Assembly (NCBI GenBank): GCA_013146195.2
Contig: CM028377.1
Coordinates: forward strand, 65,941,501 to 66,005,500
Origin: Codonopsis lanceolata
Lineage: Eukaryota > Streptophyta > Magnoliopsida > Asterales > Campanulaceae
DNA length: 64,000 nt
Direction: 5' to 3'
Shown: in pieces, positions 23,773 to 37,600 of the stretch
Layout: every line of letters starts with the position of its first letter
Position numbering within the stretch: position 1 is the stretch's first letter
Notes under the pieces: generated by a model
Told to the model about the DNA's origin: nothing
The model's input: only the letters and a program-made list of their open reading frames with translations
The model's database searches: none
Program-made: the position numbers and the translations under genes

Positions 23773-24017
23773 AAATTTTTAATTCCAACTAGGAGCTTGA
23801 ATCCCGAAGGAAGAATCTTTTCGCTAGACAAAAAGAAGAAAAGGAATATCAAACACGCTTGTTACCTCGGTGTGGAATAAAGTGCCATGATGCTTTCTCG
23901 CACTTCATCGCCTTGAAAAGGAGCATCTCTATTCGTCAAGCTTTTCACAAGAACTAATTCCATCTTATCATCAATGACATTAGTTTCAAATTCATCTTGC
24001 ACAAGTAATCAATGACA

Positions 24018-24594
24018 CTAATATGAAAGACAGACTTGAATCATTCGGTACTTCATAGCTTCAAAAACATTGAAAGTAACTATATTACCATCAAATTCAA
24101 GTGTCAAAGTACCCTTATCAACATCTATTTTGGTTTTTGATGTTTTCATAAAAGGCCTTCCCAACAACAAAAGAGATGGGTGAGGAGAACATGAATCATC
24201 CATATCAATTACATAAAAGTCTCGAAAAATCAAGTCATTGACTTTTACTAACACATCCTCTACTACTTTTCAGATAAGAATTTGACATGTCCGCAAGTTG
24301 AATTACCACATGGGTATCTCGCATTGGGCCTAAATTCAAATCCTTATAAATAGATAGAGGCATAACATTAATGGATGCTCCAAGGTCTAGCATGGCTTTC
24401 TCAACTTTTTTATTACCTATAAGACAAGGAATAGTGTACATACCTGGATCCTTGCATTTCTGTGGTAACTTCCTTTGAATCATAGCTGAGACATTTTCGC
24501 TCACCAACACTTTCTCATTTGTTTGCAACTTCGCTTTCTTTTGTGCACAATTCCTTGAGAAACTTAGCGTAGCGAGGAACTTGCTTAATGGCAT
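24018..24594 (-). pseudogene. gypsy aspartic protease region
   Basis: The retroviral-type protease core is DLGASINVMPLSIYKDL, with the catalytic triad as DLG in place of DTG/DSG, as in many plant Athila elements. It continues in a second frame with FYVIDMDD, LLLGRPFMKTSKTKIDVDKG and FNVFEAMKY. A frameshift near 24240-24260 separates the two halves. Confidence 0.8.
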
Positions 24595-24599
24595 CCAAG

Positions 24600-26015
24600 A
24601 GAGGAATATTTATTTCAACTTTGCGAAAAGTTTCCAAAATATTCTTCTCATCTTCTTCTTTCTTTTGTGCGGAAAAGGTGGAGGGATGACAATTCTTTCA
24701 GTTGACTTACCTGCTTCCTCACCTTGGCTGCTCACTGAATTTTCAGTTTGCACCTTTTTTCTATCTTCAGAATTTTTTTCAACCTCCTGTAATTCCTTTC
24801 CACTCCTAAGTGTGATTGCACAGGCATTTTCCTTTGGATTCTTTTCCACTTGAGAAGCGCGTCTTCTGGATTTGCTTCGGCTTCCCTACGATACTGAGTT
24901 GGGAAATCGATTTTCCAAGGATTTAATGCGGCCTTCGTCTCCAATCTTTCCCGCCGCCGAACCGTCTGCCTTGCCGAACGCATTCTCGCTAAGCTTTGAT
25001 CGACCTTCCAGAAGCATTGGAACTAGTACTGGGCTGAACTGGAAGAGATGATGAAAATGGTGGTCGCACTTGTTGCTGAGCAAAGTTCTGATTTTTATTC
25101 CCGTAACTGAAGTTCGGATGATCACGCCATCCTGGATTGTAAGTACTGGAATATGGATCATACTTCCTCTGCGGCTGTCCTTGGAAACCTCCCACTGCAT
25201 TCACTTGTGCATTCGGGTCCTCTTGCAACGTTGGACACATGTCAGTTGGGTGTCCCACATTTGTACAGATTCCACATGCTTTCACCTGTTGTACTTGCCC
25301 CGAAACAAATTTTTCCAGAACAGTAGTCAAGGTATCCAATCTGCGGTCAATAGAATTAGTATTAACCTCATTTACCTTGCTTGGAGCTTCCTGTCGCGTC
25401 CCAAACTGCTGCCCAGTTTCAGCCATGTCAACAATAAGCTTTTTGGCTTCGTCCAGAGTATTGTTCATGAACGCTCCTCTACTTGCCGTGATCGATGTTC
25501 CCTGTCATGCGATCAACAAACCTTCATAAAAGTACTGAATGAGCAATTGATCTGTTATTTGGTGTTGAGGGCAGCTTGCACATAATTGCTTGAACCGCTC
25601 CCAGTACTCGTACAGGGTTTCTCCCACAAACTGCCTAATCCCACAAATCTCCTTCATGATATTTCTTTGCTTCTTGATGTTGGAAAAATCGCTCGAGGAA
25701 CTTTTTCTTCATTTCAAAGCCAAGAGTTAACCGCACTGGCGGCAAAGAACGAATCATCCTTAGCCTTGTCGACTAACGTAAAGGGAAAGCTCTCGCTTCA
25801 TGTTGTCCTCTCCAACCTTGTGCTCGCTGACTTGAGCATGCTAAATGGAACGCCATTAAGTGCTTGTGAGGGTCTTCATCCGGCAAACCGTGGAACTTAG
25901 GCAACAACTGAATCAAAACTGGTTTCAGCTCAAACGGAGCATTCACTTCAGGAAATGTGATGCCCAAAGGCGGTGATTCACATCGAGTCGCCATCTCCCT
26001 CAATGTTCGCTGAGG
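24600..26015 (-). pseudogene. gypsy gag (broken)
   Basis: The N-terminal piece (26003-25773) has PPLGITFPEVNAPFELKPVL and LLPKFHGLPDEDPHKHLMAF. A middle piece (25468-24989) has LDTLTTVLEKFVSGQ and a CCHC knuckle (CGICTNVGHPTDMC). It continues as a Gln/Pro-rich stretch and a C-terminal LRSGKEL segment (24849 down). At least three frameshifts separate these. Confidence 0.8.
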
Positions 26016-26322
26016 TTGTTCTCGCCATGACCTCTCGATGTTCCTCGACTTCTACTTAGATGCTCGCCTCCACTTTCACTCCTGCTTTCTACTCCACCTC
26101 GGGCCGAATTGGCTCGTCTTCGCTTGAGTCCTCCAGTTCAAAGGTTGATTTTAACCTGTGTGAAGATGTGCGCTATGGAGTTTAGTCTGCTTCGTCAACT
26201 TCCTTGCAGTCTTCTCAATTTCCGGATCGTAGATTAACTTTCCTGTACGAGAAAAACGAGGCATAAAAAGGCAACAAGACAGAAAAATAAAATTCTTAAA
26301 GAAACTAAATAACGTAACAGTT

Positions 26323-26339
26323 CCCCAGCAATGGCGCCA
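26323..26339 (-). other. Primer-binding site of the Athila-like element
   Basis: The minus strand reads TGGCGCCATTGCTGGGG five bases inside the LTR. This is close to the TGGCGCCGTTGCCGGGG commonly found at this position in Athila-type elements. Confidence 0.8.
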
Positions 26340-26344
26340 AAATT

Positions 26345-27872
26345 TGACGGGTGTCAAACCGTCAAAAATAATTTTTCCTTATTCCCAAATATAAGTATAG
26401 GGTAGTAAGGTTCGTATCCACAGGGAACGTTGTATTTATATCCTTAAGAAATTTATTTAGTAACCGAAATCGAGATTTTTGTTTAACTAACTAACTAAAC
26501 TCAAATGAAAAAATAGGAATTTTTGTAAACTTAAAGAAAGCAATAATAATTAAATTAAATTCAAAGTTGATGAAAGATCCAGTTAATGAACTGAAGCCAT
26601 TCCAAAAATTAGCTACTGATCATTGATTCCAACCCGACTCAATTGACTGCAAATAAACCAGTTATAGTTGTTGACAAACGCCTAACACCCAATTTCTCCT
26701 TACGGATTCGATAATTAGGAGAAGCTCGCTAATTATACTCTAATCAAAAGACAACCTTTGAAACGCTCGAAAGATTTAATGTTTTGACAGCTTTAAAATA
26801 AGAGAAACCCGATTCTAGACAATGATATTAAAGTAATATCATTTAACCTAGATTAATCATCCTCGCAACACGGACCGAATATGCTTGTGATGCCTAAACG
26901 GTGTGTCACTTGCTACTCCGTTAGAACCCGAAGACAATTACGGATCAACGGTTCTCAACTAGCAATGGGTTAAAATGCCTAACTAAAATCTGGGCCCTAG
27001 AAATTAATTAAACATACTAATCATAAGTTACAATTCCTTTGCAACAAGAAAAGTAGAGAATGACTAAATACTTGCCCCAATTTGAGTCTTTGAACAATAT
27101 AGCACCCTAAAATCTCACAGTAGCAATTTTTTGAAGTAAACTTACGGTTTCATTAACTGGAATAAAAGCTTCAGCCACAAAACATGACTAAAATTTACTT
27201 ACAATGAAAAAGAGAAACAACTTTGCAAGTGATTAGAGGAAGAAATTAGACTGCCCTGTTGATCTATGAATCAAACCTTAAGCTATTGTGTTTACAGTGC
27301 AAGAGAGAAAATGAGTGAGAGAGAGAGAGAGAGAGAGAGTGTGCGAGTGGATCTGTGTATGTGAGTGTCGAATCTGTCTGTGTGTCCCCTTGGAAGATCT
27401 CGCCCCTTTCCTTTATAGCTCTCTCCCCTAACTGCTCCAGCCAATTCCCCCAAAAATAGAAGGCACGATCTCTTGATTCTCATCCACCAACGGAACAGTT
27501 GAAGACCAATTCTTTTCCCAACATTTACAACGTGTTTTGGGAAAAGAAACTAATAAATAAAATGATAATTTTATTTACAGAACTGTCAAAAATGATCAAT
27601 GTCTGAAATACCCTCTCCTAACTCCTGGTCTCGTAGCCTCGTAACAGATCGCACTTTTTTTTTCGCTTTCGCTACGGCATTTCTGGGTTAGCAAATGCCC
27701 ATTCGGTACTTGACTTTTTCGCAAAATCTGCCTTTTATCCATCTTTTCTTCCATCCAGCTTCCTTAAGATCTGTGAACACCAATGATGCAAAATACCAGT
27801 GAAAGCACAACATTTCCCTTAAAATCATAATGCAAAATCACATAAAATGTTGAACTTTATTTAAAGCTATCA
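26345..27872 (-). repeat. 5' LTR of the Athila-like element, 1528 bp
   Basis: Bounded by TG (26345) and CA (27872). The inner terminus carries a short dyad, TGACGG...CCGTCA (26345-26364). A minus-strand TATA box (AGCTATAAAG) lies at 27420-27411 and a GA microsatellite at about 27313-27339. The outer end touches ATAGG, the start of duplicate copy 2, which would be the 5-bp target duplication. Confidence 0.8.
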
Positions 27873-28672
27873 ATAGGGTACTATAAGTTTATAACAATTG
27901 GAGCGGCTGGTACAATTCCTTAGTTATAATCGGGTGCCATTTCTGGAATTTTCAGGTCGCATAAACCTGTCTTGAATGAGGGCATTTAGGAATCTAAACT
28001 TGTAGAAAACGGTGGTAACTGGTAACTCTCCGGTAGAAGACATGCCTTAAATGAACTGCAACCTCCCCCCCATCACACCATAAATATACCATTTCGTTGG
28101 CTATCAAATGATCTTCGTGTCTAAAGACAATATAAAAGAAAACAAAGACAAAAATTATTGGAACAACGGTTCAATTGCAATGTGAAGACAATAGTTAATC
28201 GTTCTTGAATACAATCAAGTTGTGATATAGTAAAACCATCCTACATGGGCCCTTCTTCGGTCCGTAAAACCATATCCTCAGTCTAACATTCAGTTCTCTC
28301 TGTGTCACTATAAATGGTGAGAAAAAAAACAAAAAAAGATCATCCCAGCACCTCAAGTTCCAAAATTATGTCTTTGAACTTCAAGACATCAATTAGACCT
28401 GGAAAGTTACCATGCATCAGCTGACAAAACCAACACATTGCTCTTCAAAATGAATGACAGTGCATGTGAAGAACCTTGAAGACTCGATTATATCCTTAGA
28501 AACACCCTTCGGCCAAATGAAAAAAGCAACTCGGTGATTGTTGAACAACTGATTCTCTCAAACGGATATCATTTCCATCTACATAGTTTATCATACCTCC
28601 TCAACTTGACCATCTGCAGTAGAGATTGATTCCATCAAAATCGACAAACTATACATGACTAAGAAACATTTA

Positions 28673-31600
28673 TTACTTGAATAAGCTCAAGGAATGCTCA
28701 CCAGGAAGATCAACAGCAAAGTTAGCTTCAGCATCAGCATCAGAGTTGAATTCCTTTAATAGTCATGAAAGAAAATCTTTCAATAAATTAATAAGGTCAA
28801 ACGAAGAGCAAAATAGGAGTAACCATTTGGGTAAAGAATGAACCATCTCCTCATGAGTAATGCTAGTGACATAATGTTCAAGATAAATACATATGATTGG
28901 TTAGACATTGCAGGCCTACAGACAATGTAACTAATCATTAACTTTCTTTATCCACAATTATGTAACCTAAGCATTAATCTTGCCCCATTACTCCAATAAA
29001 AATCTCAGTTTAAGAGAAACATTGAAAAGATGTGTAATACTAATACATTTTCAAATAAAGCCAACGGAGGCAAGGTTAGTAAAAAAGGAGCATACAAGAA
29101 GGAAACAAAGAAACTAAATTTACTGAGCATACCCTCAGAACATGATTGATCCGGAATGAAAGAAACCTATCCTTCAGTTTGGCTGCCTCCTCATACCATC
29201 TAGAAATGTTCTCGTTTTTCACCTTCCACAAACCTTGAACCTATGCCATGAAACACTTTTAGTATCAAAAGTTCCAGTAACAGCCTGTGAAGCTAATAAC
29301 AACACAGAGAACCGCCACCAATAAGAAACATGAGTCATTGTGGTAGTGTACACACATTACATATACTCCATCTGTTCCACACATATAATCCTACTTTCTA
29401 TTTTTCAAATAGTCCTATTTGGGAAATCAAATACTCCCTATGTTCCAGGTAAATAGTCCACTATACTATTTTGGGATGTATCACTTTAGGAGCCAACTTT
29501 CAAAAATTATGACTACAATCTCCATAGCATTTTAAATTTACCCTCCATATTTAATATTAACATATGGATTGTGCTCGAACATTTTTGTAATTATGATCAA
29601 CTCTAATGCTACTTATATAACCCGTAATTATTAAACTTTTCAAACGTAGACTTTTTGAGTTGAACGGAGGCCGGAGGGAGTATATTATTAGAGTTCTATA
29701 TTTAACCTTGAGGCTCGTTTGTTGTGGCTGATGGCTCATGACTTATTACTGATAACTTAAGCTGGTGGTTGATGATATGATAGACTGTTTGTTACAGCTT
29801 TTGAAAAGCTGCTTATGAGTTTTTATAATTATTTGTTAAAAAAAACTTGAAAAATAGTATTCATATTTTTATGTATATTTCATAAAAGGATGAAATGGGG
29901 TAATCGAATATTTATTAATGTATAATTGTCTTCATGCTTTAAAAAAAAAACCAAAAAAGCTTAAAATTTTTGGCTTTTTGTCTTTGGCTTTTTAATGCAT
30001 AAAGGGTGTTGTACCTTACTTATTGGCTTTTAGCTTATAAGCTAAAACAAACACTTTAAATATGGCTTTTCAAAAGCCAAAAGTCACTCCAAATAAGCTG
30101 TAACAAACGAGCACTTATTATGTTAGACTATTATGAAAAATACTTTACTTCAAAACAATAAGGGCATTCTGTAGACTCTTTGAATAGAATGGTTTTCATT
30201 ACATTAGACTTGTATATAAAGTACATGGCTAGAGCATGTTGTAACTGAGGTTACAAGCTAAGAAGCGGTAAACACATTTAAGGTTTAAATCTCAACTTGG
30301 TCACCCTAGTTTCAGCCAAAATTCATTACGCTCACTCTACTTTTTTTTTCCACAATTTTTTTTTTTTTTTGATAAGTACACCCCATGTACTTAGCAGAAA
30401 CCTTTAAGTTAATAAGGTTTAAATTGAGGAAAAAAAAAAGTTGAGTGAGCTTAATGAATTTTGGCCGAAAATAGGGTGACCAAATTGAGATTTAAACCCA
30501 CATTTAAAGATGAAGCAGTAGGAATGAACAATAAATCAACGTCGATTTCATCAGATTTATGATGTCAGATTAGCAATAACAAAAAACTGCAAGTCAGGAA
30601 CACACCTGCATACAAACTAGTTTGGAGTCACCCTGAACACGAATATTTGTAAAACCTTTATTAAGCGCATATCTCAACCCTAAAATCATAGCTCGATATT
30701 CAGCAACATTGTTCGTTGCTATTCCCAATCCTTCACGCAATCGACAAATCTACATATAAAGATTACATGTGTTAAGTATCAAGATGAAATATGTGAAAAG
30801 TTACAAGCTCAAAATGGTAGGGATTTTACCAAACTTCCATCTTCAGTTCGCAGCACAGCTCCTGCCCCAGCTTTCCCAGGATTTCCTTTAGAGGCACCAT
30901 CAAATTCAAGAACACAAGTGCGCTGTATTGATACAAAACAAGGTCTTGTCAAAGCAAGAAAATACAAATCCGGGGAAGTTCATCTCTGGAACTTGAAAAT
31001 ATACATTTCAGGAATGTATGAAATACATCTGTGGATCATTACTCCCCTCGTTCCACCCAAAGAATCCACGTTTGTAAAGTCTAATATTTAAGGGATGTAT
31101 AACTAACATTACCAAAAGTGCTTGAGCATGGTCGAGAAGTATATATGACATATGGAGGGTAAAGTTGAAACGTTATGGAGATTGCAATCATACTTTTTGA
31201 TAGTGGACTCTTTAATTGAAACATCCCAAAATAGAATAGTGGTCTCTTTGCTTGGAGCGGAGGGAGTGAATGAGAAAAACATTTTGTGGTACTGTCTCAT
31301 CAAAAACTGCACCAGAAAGCTGAGGATTTCCAGGTAAATGTGGAAGGGAGGAATCCACCAGACGAGAACTAGCATGCTTTAATAGGCCCCACATAACAAA
31401 AAATGTGGAAAGAACATGAGATACAACATTTCCTGCTCATCTCCCTCCGTTCCACTCAAAGAGTCCTACTAACTAATTTAGGACGTTCAACTTAAAGAGC
31501 ATTTTTTTAAAAACCTAAGCTTGTAAACTGTGTTTCCATACTTATCCTTATAAAAGTATTTAAATCCTTAAAACTAAGGGCATCTATGAAAATTTCATTT

Positions 31601-34600
31601 AATCCTGTTTGACTTTCAAACATGGACCTGTAAACCAGAGAGGAGGGAATATTAACTAGCAAGGAAAAGGGGAAAGTGCTGTGACTGCTGTCATTTTGCA
31701 TCAATCAGGTGCTAGCACAATAGCTTCTCACACCAACCTGATCCAACTTGGCAATCTTCGTTGGTGGATCATTTGAAATAGATGTTAACCGGAGGGCATC
31801 CTGGAAATGATTTGCACGTAAATGAATAGCACCAATAACAAAATTAACACTCTCTAAGGCATATAACCTCACACAACAGCAACTATAGCAAGTTACAGTC
31901 ATAATATATGCAACCACTATTCAAGAAGCTACATCAGATACAACAACACGCTTGATAGAACATCTATGTTTTGAAAGGAAAAAAGAAAAGAATAAGACTA
32001 ATTCTTGCTTACTTTCCCCCCTTATTCCTTAATCGATTTTCTTTTTGGAATTTATACTGTATGTTTACAAGATGCTCCTTTATCCTTCATATCAAATATT
32101 TATCTCCAACAAGTGTTGACCAGTCATCTTCAGAGAGAACTGGGCGTCATTTGCTATAATAGAGAGCTAACCTTCTTACGCTCACACAAATACAATGGTC
32201 TTCTGTAATCAAACAAGTGGTACCAGAGACAGGGAGAGGGCTGTTGGTCAGCTTCCGTGCACTGATGGATTATACTTGGGCAAGTTTCATGACCTAGGAC
32301 TACGCAAGAAAAGCAATCCGACGAGCGTGCACTAAGGGAAAGGGAAGGCAGAAGAATGTGGAGTTTGAAAAGTGCATACCCTTGCAAGGGTTACCCACAG
32401 GTAAACACCAGCATGAAGCTTACCAATCACATGAATAATAAACTCTGATCAACTCCTAGGGCTCATATTAATTTTGTTTTAATTTCCATCGTGCCCTATT
32501 GATGCAATTAAACTGAAATATTCTTAAGTACCAAAAATCCTCAATTTTTTCAATAAAAATAATACTCTCTCTGTTCCTAATCGTCTTATTTGATTGGGCA
32601 CATATTAAGAAAAAGTATTCGAGTCATTTGACTATTATAAATATTGGAATGATATGTATTTTTTCTTTAAAGTTCATATGCATGTGACCCATATTTAAAG
32701 TAGGAAGAAAAAAAAGTTAAAGTGGTAAATAGGCTTTCCTGCAAAAAGAAAGTTTAAAAACAAGACAATTTTTTTGGAACGGGCGAAAAAGGAAAGGAGG
32801 ACAGTGATTTAGAAACGGAAGGGGGTAACAAACATTTATCTCTAGATCTGCATAATTTGGCACCTAATTCATGTGAATCTCATATTATGACCCACAATAT
32901 TTAAATAATAATACTCTTTCTTTCCCAATTGAAGAGGTACACTGATTTTTTTAGTCAAACTAATTTTTTCTCGAATCAAAATTTGACACGGTTACTTATT
33001 TCTCAAAAAACTTTAAAACAAACTAGTTTTAGAATTTTATTTTTTTTGATAAGTAAAAGTTTGTATAAATATGCGCCTAAAGGAGACGCTGCCTATGTAC
33101 ACAGGAAATATACAAAAAGATTACTCTGCAATAGAGATATTCTCCACAAAATCTGCCAAAGGTTACCCCCTTGTGCAATTAGTTCATGACACCAAAAAAA
33201 CATAGTCTTCCGACTCAGCTTCTTAATTTCTTCCATCGTCCTCTCTTCATTTTCAAAACATCTTCCATTTCTTTCCTTCCATAAGGACCAGCACACTGCC
33301 AAAGGGACCACACTCCAAAAGAGTTTATCTTTTTCCTCTTATACAAAGACCAACTTTCCATCAAATGCTTCACTTTCCATCAAATGTTTCACTGATCTTG
33401 GCATAACCCAAGAGACCTTGAACAGATTAAACACATAATTAACTTTACAGTGCAGCGGGAGAGGATTAACATTCTCCTCATCCTCCTTACACAGAAAACA
33501 TTTATTCACAAAAATTTTATTTCTCTTTCGCAAATTGTCACCGGTAAGGAGGGCTTCATTAACAGGTTCCCACATAGCTTCCCACATAAAAAAGCTCACT
33601 CTGGCTGGCGTCTTGGTTTTCCATACATTCCTCCACGGAAAAGAGCTAGCTATATGCATCATCTTCTCATAAAAGTCTAGTTTTAGTATTTTTAGTGTAG
33701 TATATGTATGTAAATAGTTTTGTTTTCTCAACCTAAATAAAAATATGTTAAATATCAACTGAAAATTGATAAAATTGACTGAAGACTTCAAAGCGTACCT
33801 CATGAGTTGGGAGGAAAGAAGTAAGAAATTATAATATTAAAACCCAACCGCGAGCTTTTAATCTGAGAATGAAAGTCATGAACGCAGAACTCTTCCAACA
33901 CAGAAAATATCTCCATATAAATAGTGATGCCTGAATTGAACCACTGTGATGGGTAATCTTTCGGCATCCTTCATAGTATTAAATACTCCATTAAAGAGTC
34001 CTACTCTCAGTTATGGAGTTCCACTTTAAGAATCCTTTTGGGTGTGTGTGTATGTATAACTCAAGATTACAAATTAAACAGATCCCAACTTTAAGAGTCT
34101 TGATTGAAAGATTAAACTTACCAGTTTTCTGTTTTTCAAAATTTAGCCTTGTTAAATCAAACTAAGATTTAGCAACATTTTAATCCATAAAACTAGGGAT
34201 ATTTGGGGAAATTCATTTTAGTCTTAACATATTTGAATTTTAAAATGTGGATGATTTGAGCAGAACGGAGGGAGTATGAATTACAGGACTTTGAGACAGT
34301 ATATGGACAAAACTAGGAAAATGTTTGTTGAGAAACATTTTCGCTTAACTACGGAAGCCGCCATGATCCATAAAGAATATAATGCATGCATGCATGTATC
34401 TGTGCCAAGTAAAATGTATGCGTCCAGTGGCAAAGCCAAGATTTTTTGGAAAGGGGGTCAAGACTGTTTTAGGGGAAAAGAGGTTTTACTTTTGGTATCT
34501 AAATTCGACTCAAAAGTGGGTTAAAATTGTAACAAGGTAATTTTCCCTAAAACAAAGGGAGTCAGAATTTATAAAACTAATACTCCCTCTGTTCCAAGTA

Positions 34601-37600
34601 AAGAGTCTACCATAGTACTTTGGAATGTTTCACTTTCTTTTATAAATAAAGGTTGTATTAATTACGATGCCAAAAGGGAGGCGTAACCACTGTACACGGA
34701 AGTATACTAAACAAAATTACAATTGGATTGCACCATCCTCCGTAACCACAAAAGGGTTCCATTCATGTAAAGAGGTCTCAGAGCACCAAAAAGCGGAGGA
34801 GCTGAAAGACATTCTTCTTTAGCTTATCGACCACTTCCACATTATCAAAAGCTCTTTGATTCCTCTCCTTCCAAATGTTCCACCAAATTGCCAACGGAGT
34901 TGTATCCCAGAACCACATTCCTCCTTCTCCTCTTATACAACAACCAACCACGAAGGAGCTATCTTGGCATAACCCAAGAAATGCACGCTAAGAGGAAGAA
35001 ATGACTCCATTCCTCTTTGTTACAATGCAATGCATCAAAAGGTGATTAGTCGTCTCTCCTCATCTTCTCGTAAGGATGGCCTCCTTTGCAGCCTCCCATG
35101 TAAAAAAGCCAATCTTGCTGGGAGCTTTTGATTTCCAAATGACTTTCCAAGGGAAGGAAATTATGTCCGGATCACATAAAGTTGAATAAAAGGTCTTAAT
35201 AGTGAACTTCCCGCTCTTCGATCTCACCCATACCACCCCCTATCTTCAGGAGGCCCTCATCTTTTTATGGCATAGAGCTTCTCAAGAAATCTTGCCACAT
35301 CGCCTACCTCCCTTGTAAATTTCTTCTAAACATAGGGGACCAATATATCTCTACCATCAAGGTTCTTAAACATCTCGCTCACCATAGCCTCTCGGTTAAT
35401 CACAAGATTATAAAGCCTAGGAAACTCTTGTTGGAGGGAAGTATCCCCACACCATTTATCCTTCCAGAACCTAACATTATCCTCATTCCCTACTTCGAAG
35501 AGAATGCCACAATGGAAGTCCTCCCAACCTTTAGAGATCCTTATCCACACGCTGGATCCATAAGAGCATCTAATGACCGAAGGGAACCACGACCGACTTC
35601 CTTGCCCAAATTTACCAGTCACTATTAACCTCCACAAAGCCTCTCTCTCCGTAATGTATCTCCACAATCATTTACCCATCAGGGCACTATTGAACTTTCT
35701 TAAAGCTTTAATGCCCAAACCTCCACTCTGGATACTTGAACAAACGGAGGTCCAGTCAACAAGGTGATATTTTCTCTCCTCGTTGCCTCCCTCCCATAAG
35801 AAGTCACTCTCCAATTTTTCAATTCTCTTGGCTGCAGAAACAGAAATCACAAAAAGAGACATGAAATAGGTAGGGAGGTTTGAAAGAGTGCTTTTAATTA
35901 AAGTCATCCTGCCACCCTTTGACAGATAGAGTCTCTTCCACCCTGCTAACCTTTTTTCAAAGCGCTTGATTCCACATGTCTCCATTCTTAAAAGCAGAAC
36001 CGAGAGGAAGTCCCAGGTATGTGGTTGGAAGGCTTCCTGCTTTGCAACCAAAGAAAGAAGAAAGATCTCCCAAGTTGTCCACTGCACCCACAGGGATAAT
36101 TTCACACTTCGAAATGTTAAGTTTCAGCCCCGACACCGCCTGAAAATAAAAGAACCAACCACATGCAAACAGTAAATGAGTCACCGAAGGATTTGGCACT
36201 CTCTCTTCCCGCCTTGACCCCTGAATAAAACCTCCATCCACTGCCTTGTCAAGTGGACAGCTCAGTGCTTCCATCACTACAATGAACAAAGGGGGGAAAG
36301 TGGATCTCCTTGACGGAGACCTCTTGAGCTTGGGAAGAAACGTATTGATTCCCATTAACCAGAACTGAGAATCTCACTGTTGAAATGCAAAAATACACCC
36401 ATCTTGCCCATTTGTACCCAAAACCCATCCTAGAAAGGAGATACAGCAAGAAGTCCCATTCTACATGGTCATAAGCCTTCTCAATGTCCAATTTACAGAG
36501 CACACCAGGAACCCCACTCCTTCCAGTATCAACAACTTCATTAGCTTTCAGAGCAGCATCTAAGATTTGTCTGTCACCACAAACGCATGCTGTGAATCTG
36601 AAACCACCTCTCCAATAACTCTCCTAAGACGATTCGATAAAACCTTTGCAATCAGCTTGTAAATACCTCGGATAAGACTGATCGATCTAAAGACTTTAAG
36701 ATCTTCCGCTCCTTTCTTCTTTGGGACGAGGGCTATAAAAGAGGCTTTAAGGCTTTTCTCGAAGCTATCCTCAATGAAAAAGGAATGAAACACCTCCATA
36801 ATGTCTACCTTAACCACCTCCCAGTGACGCTGGAAGAAAGCTAATGAGAAGCCGTTCGGGCCCGGGGCTTTGTCCCCTTTTAAACCTCTCAAAGCTGTTA
36901 CTAACTCTTCCTCACTGAAATCCTGCTCAAGCTGCTCTTTATCCTCAGTCGGAAGAGATTTAAAAGCAAACGAAATGTTCCTGGAAATTCTTGATCCAAG
37001 CTCCATCCAGCTTTAGCTTCCATGCTTCACTCTTCGAATAAATCTCCTGATAAAACTCTACAGCCCCAATCTTTATAAGGTTGTGGTCTTCCGTCACAGT
37101 ACATTAACCCTCAATCTTTTTATTTTATTGAGACTTTTGTGAACCTTAGCCATCTGGTGGAAAAATCTGGTATTCTTGTCTCCTTCCCGCAGCCACATGA
37201 TTCTCGATTTCTGCCTCCAACTGATTTCTTTGCTTAACAAAAGTTTCTTAATTTCCAGACTTAACTCAATTCTGCTTCTGTCTTCATCAGCCCCCAACCT
37301 ACCCTCACTCTCCAAAAGATCTAATCTGCTGATTTCATCCATAACCGCTTTTATTCTCGATTCAATCTTCCCAAAAATCTCCCTGTTCCACACTCTGAGA
37401 TCCTCCTTAAGCAACTTTAATTTTTTGGCAATTCTGAAACACGGTTTCCCTTCAACCTCGTACGAGTCCCATTTTAGTTTCACCCACTCCATAAATCCAG
37501 GCTCTTCAAGCCACATATTTTCGAATCTAAACGGGGATTTCCTCCTATGGAACCCATTACTTTCCAGCAGAATAGGGACATCATCATAGGCTAACCGAGA

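Larger units (their letters stand above)
23773..27872 (-). mobile_element. Athila-like Ty3/gypsy retrotransposon, 5' part
   Basis: On the minus strand: 5' LTR (27872-26345), primer-binding site, gag (about 26003-24600) and protease (24594-24018), then unrecognised sequence up to the gap. Reverse transcriptase, integrase and the 3' LTR must lie in the gap. The gag phrase LLPKFHGLPDEDPHKHL and the protease phrase LDLGASINVMPLSIYKDLNLG are typical of the non-chromodomain Athila/Tat branch. Gag is broken into several frames. Confidence 0.85.
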
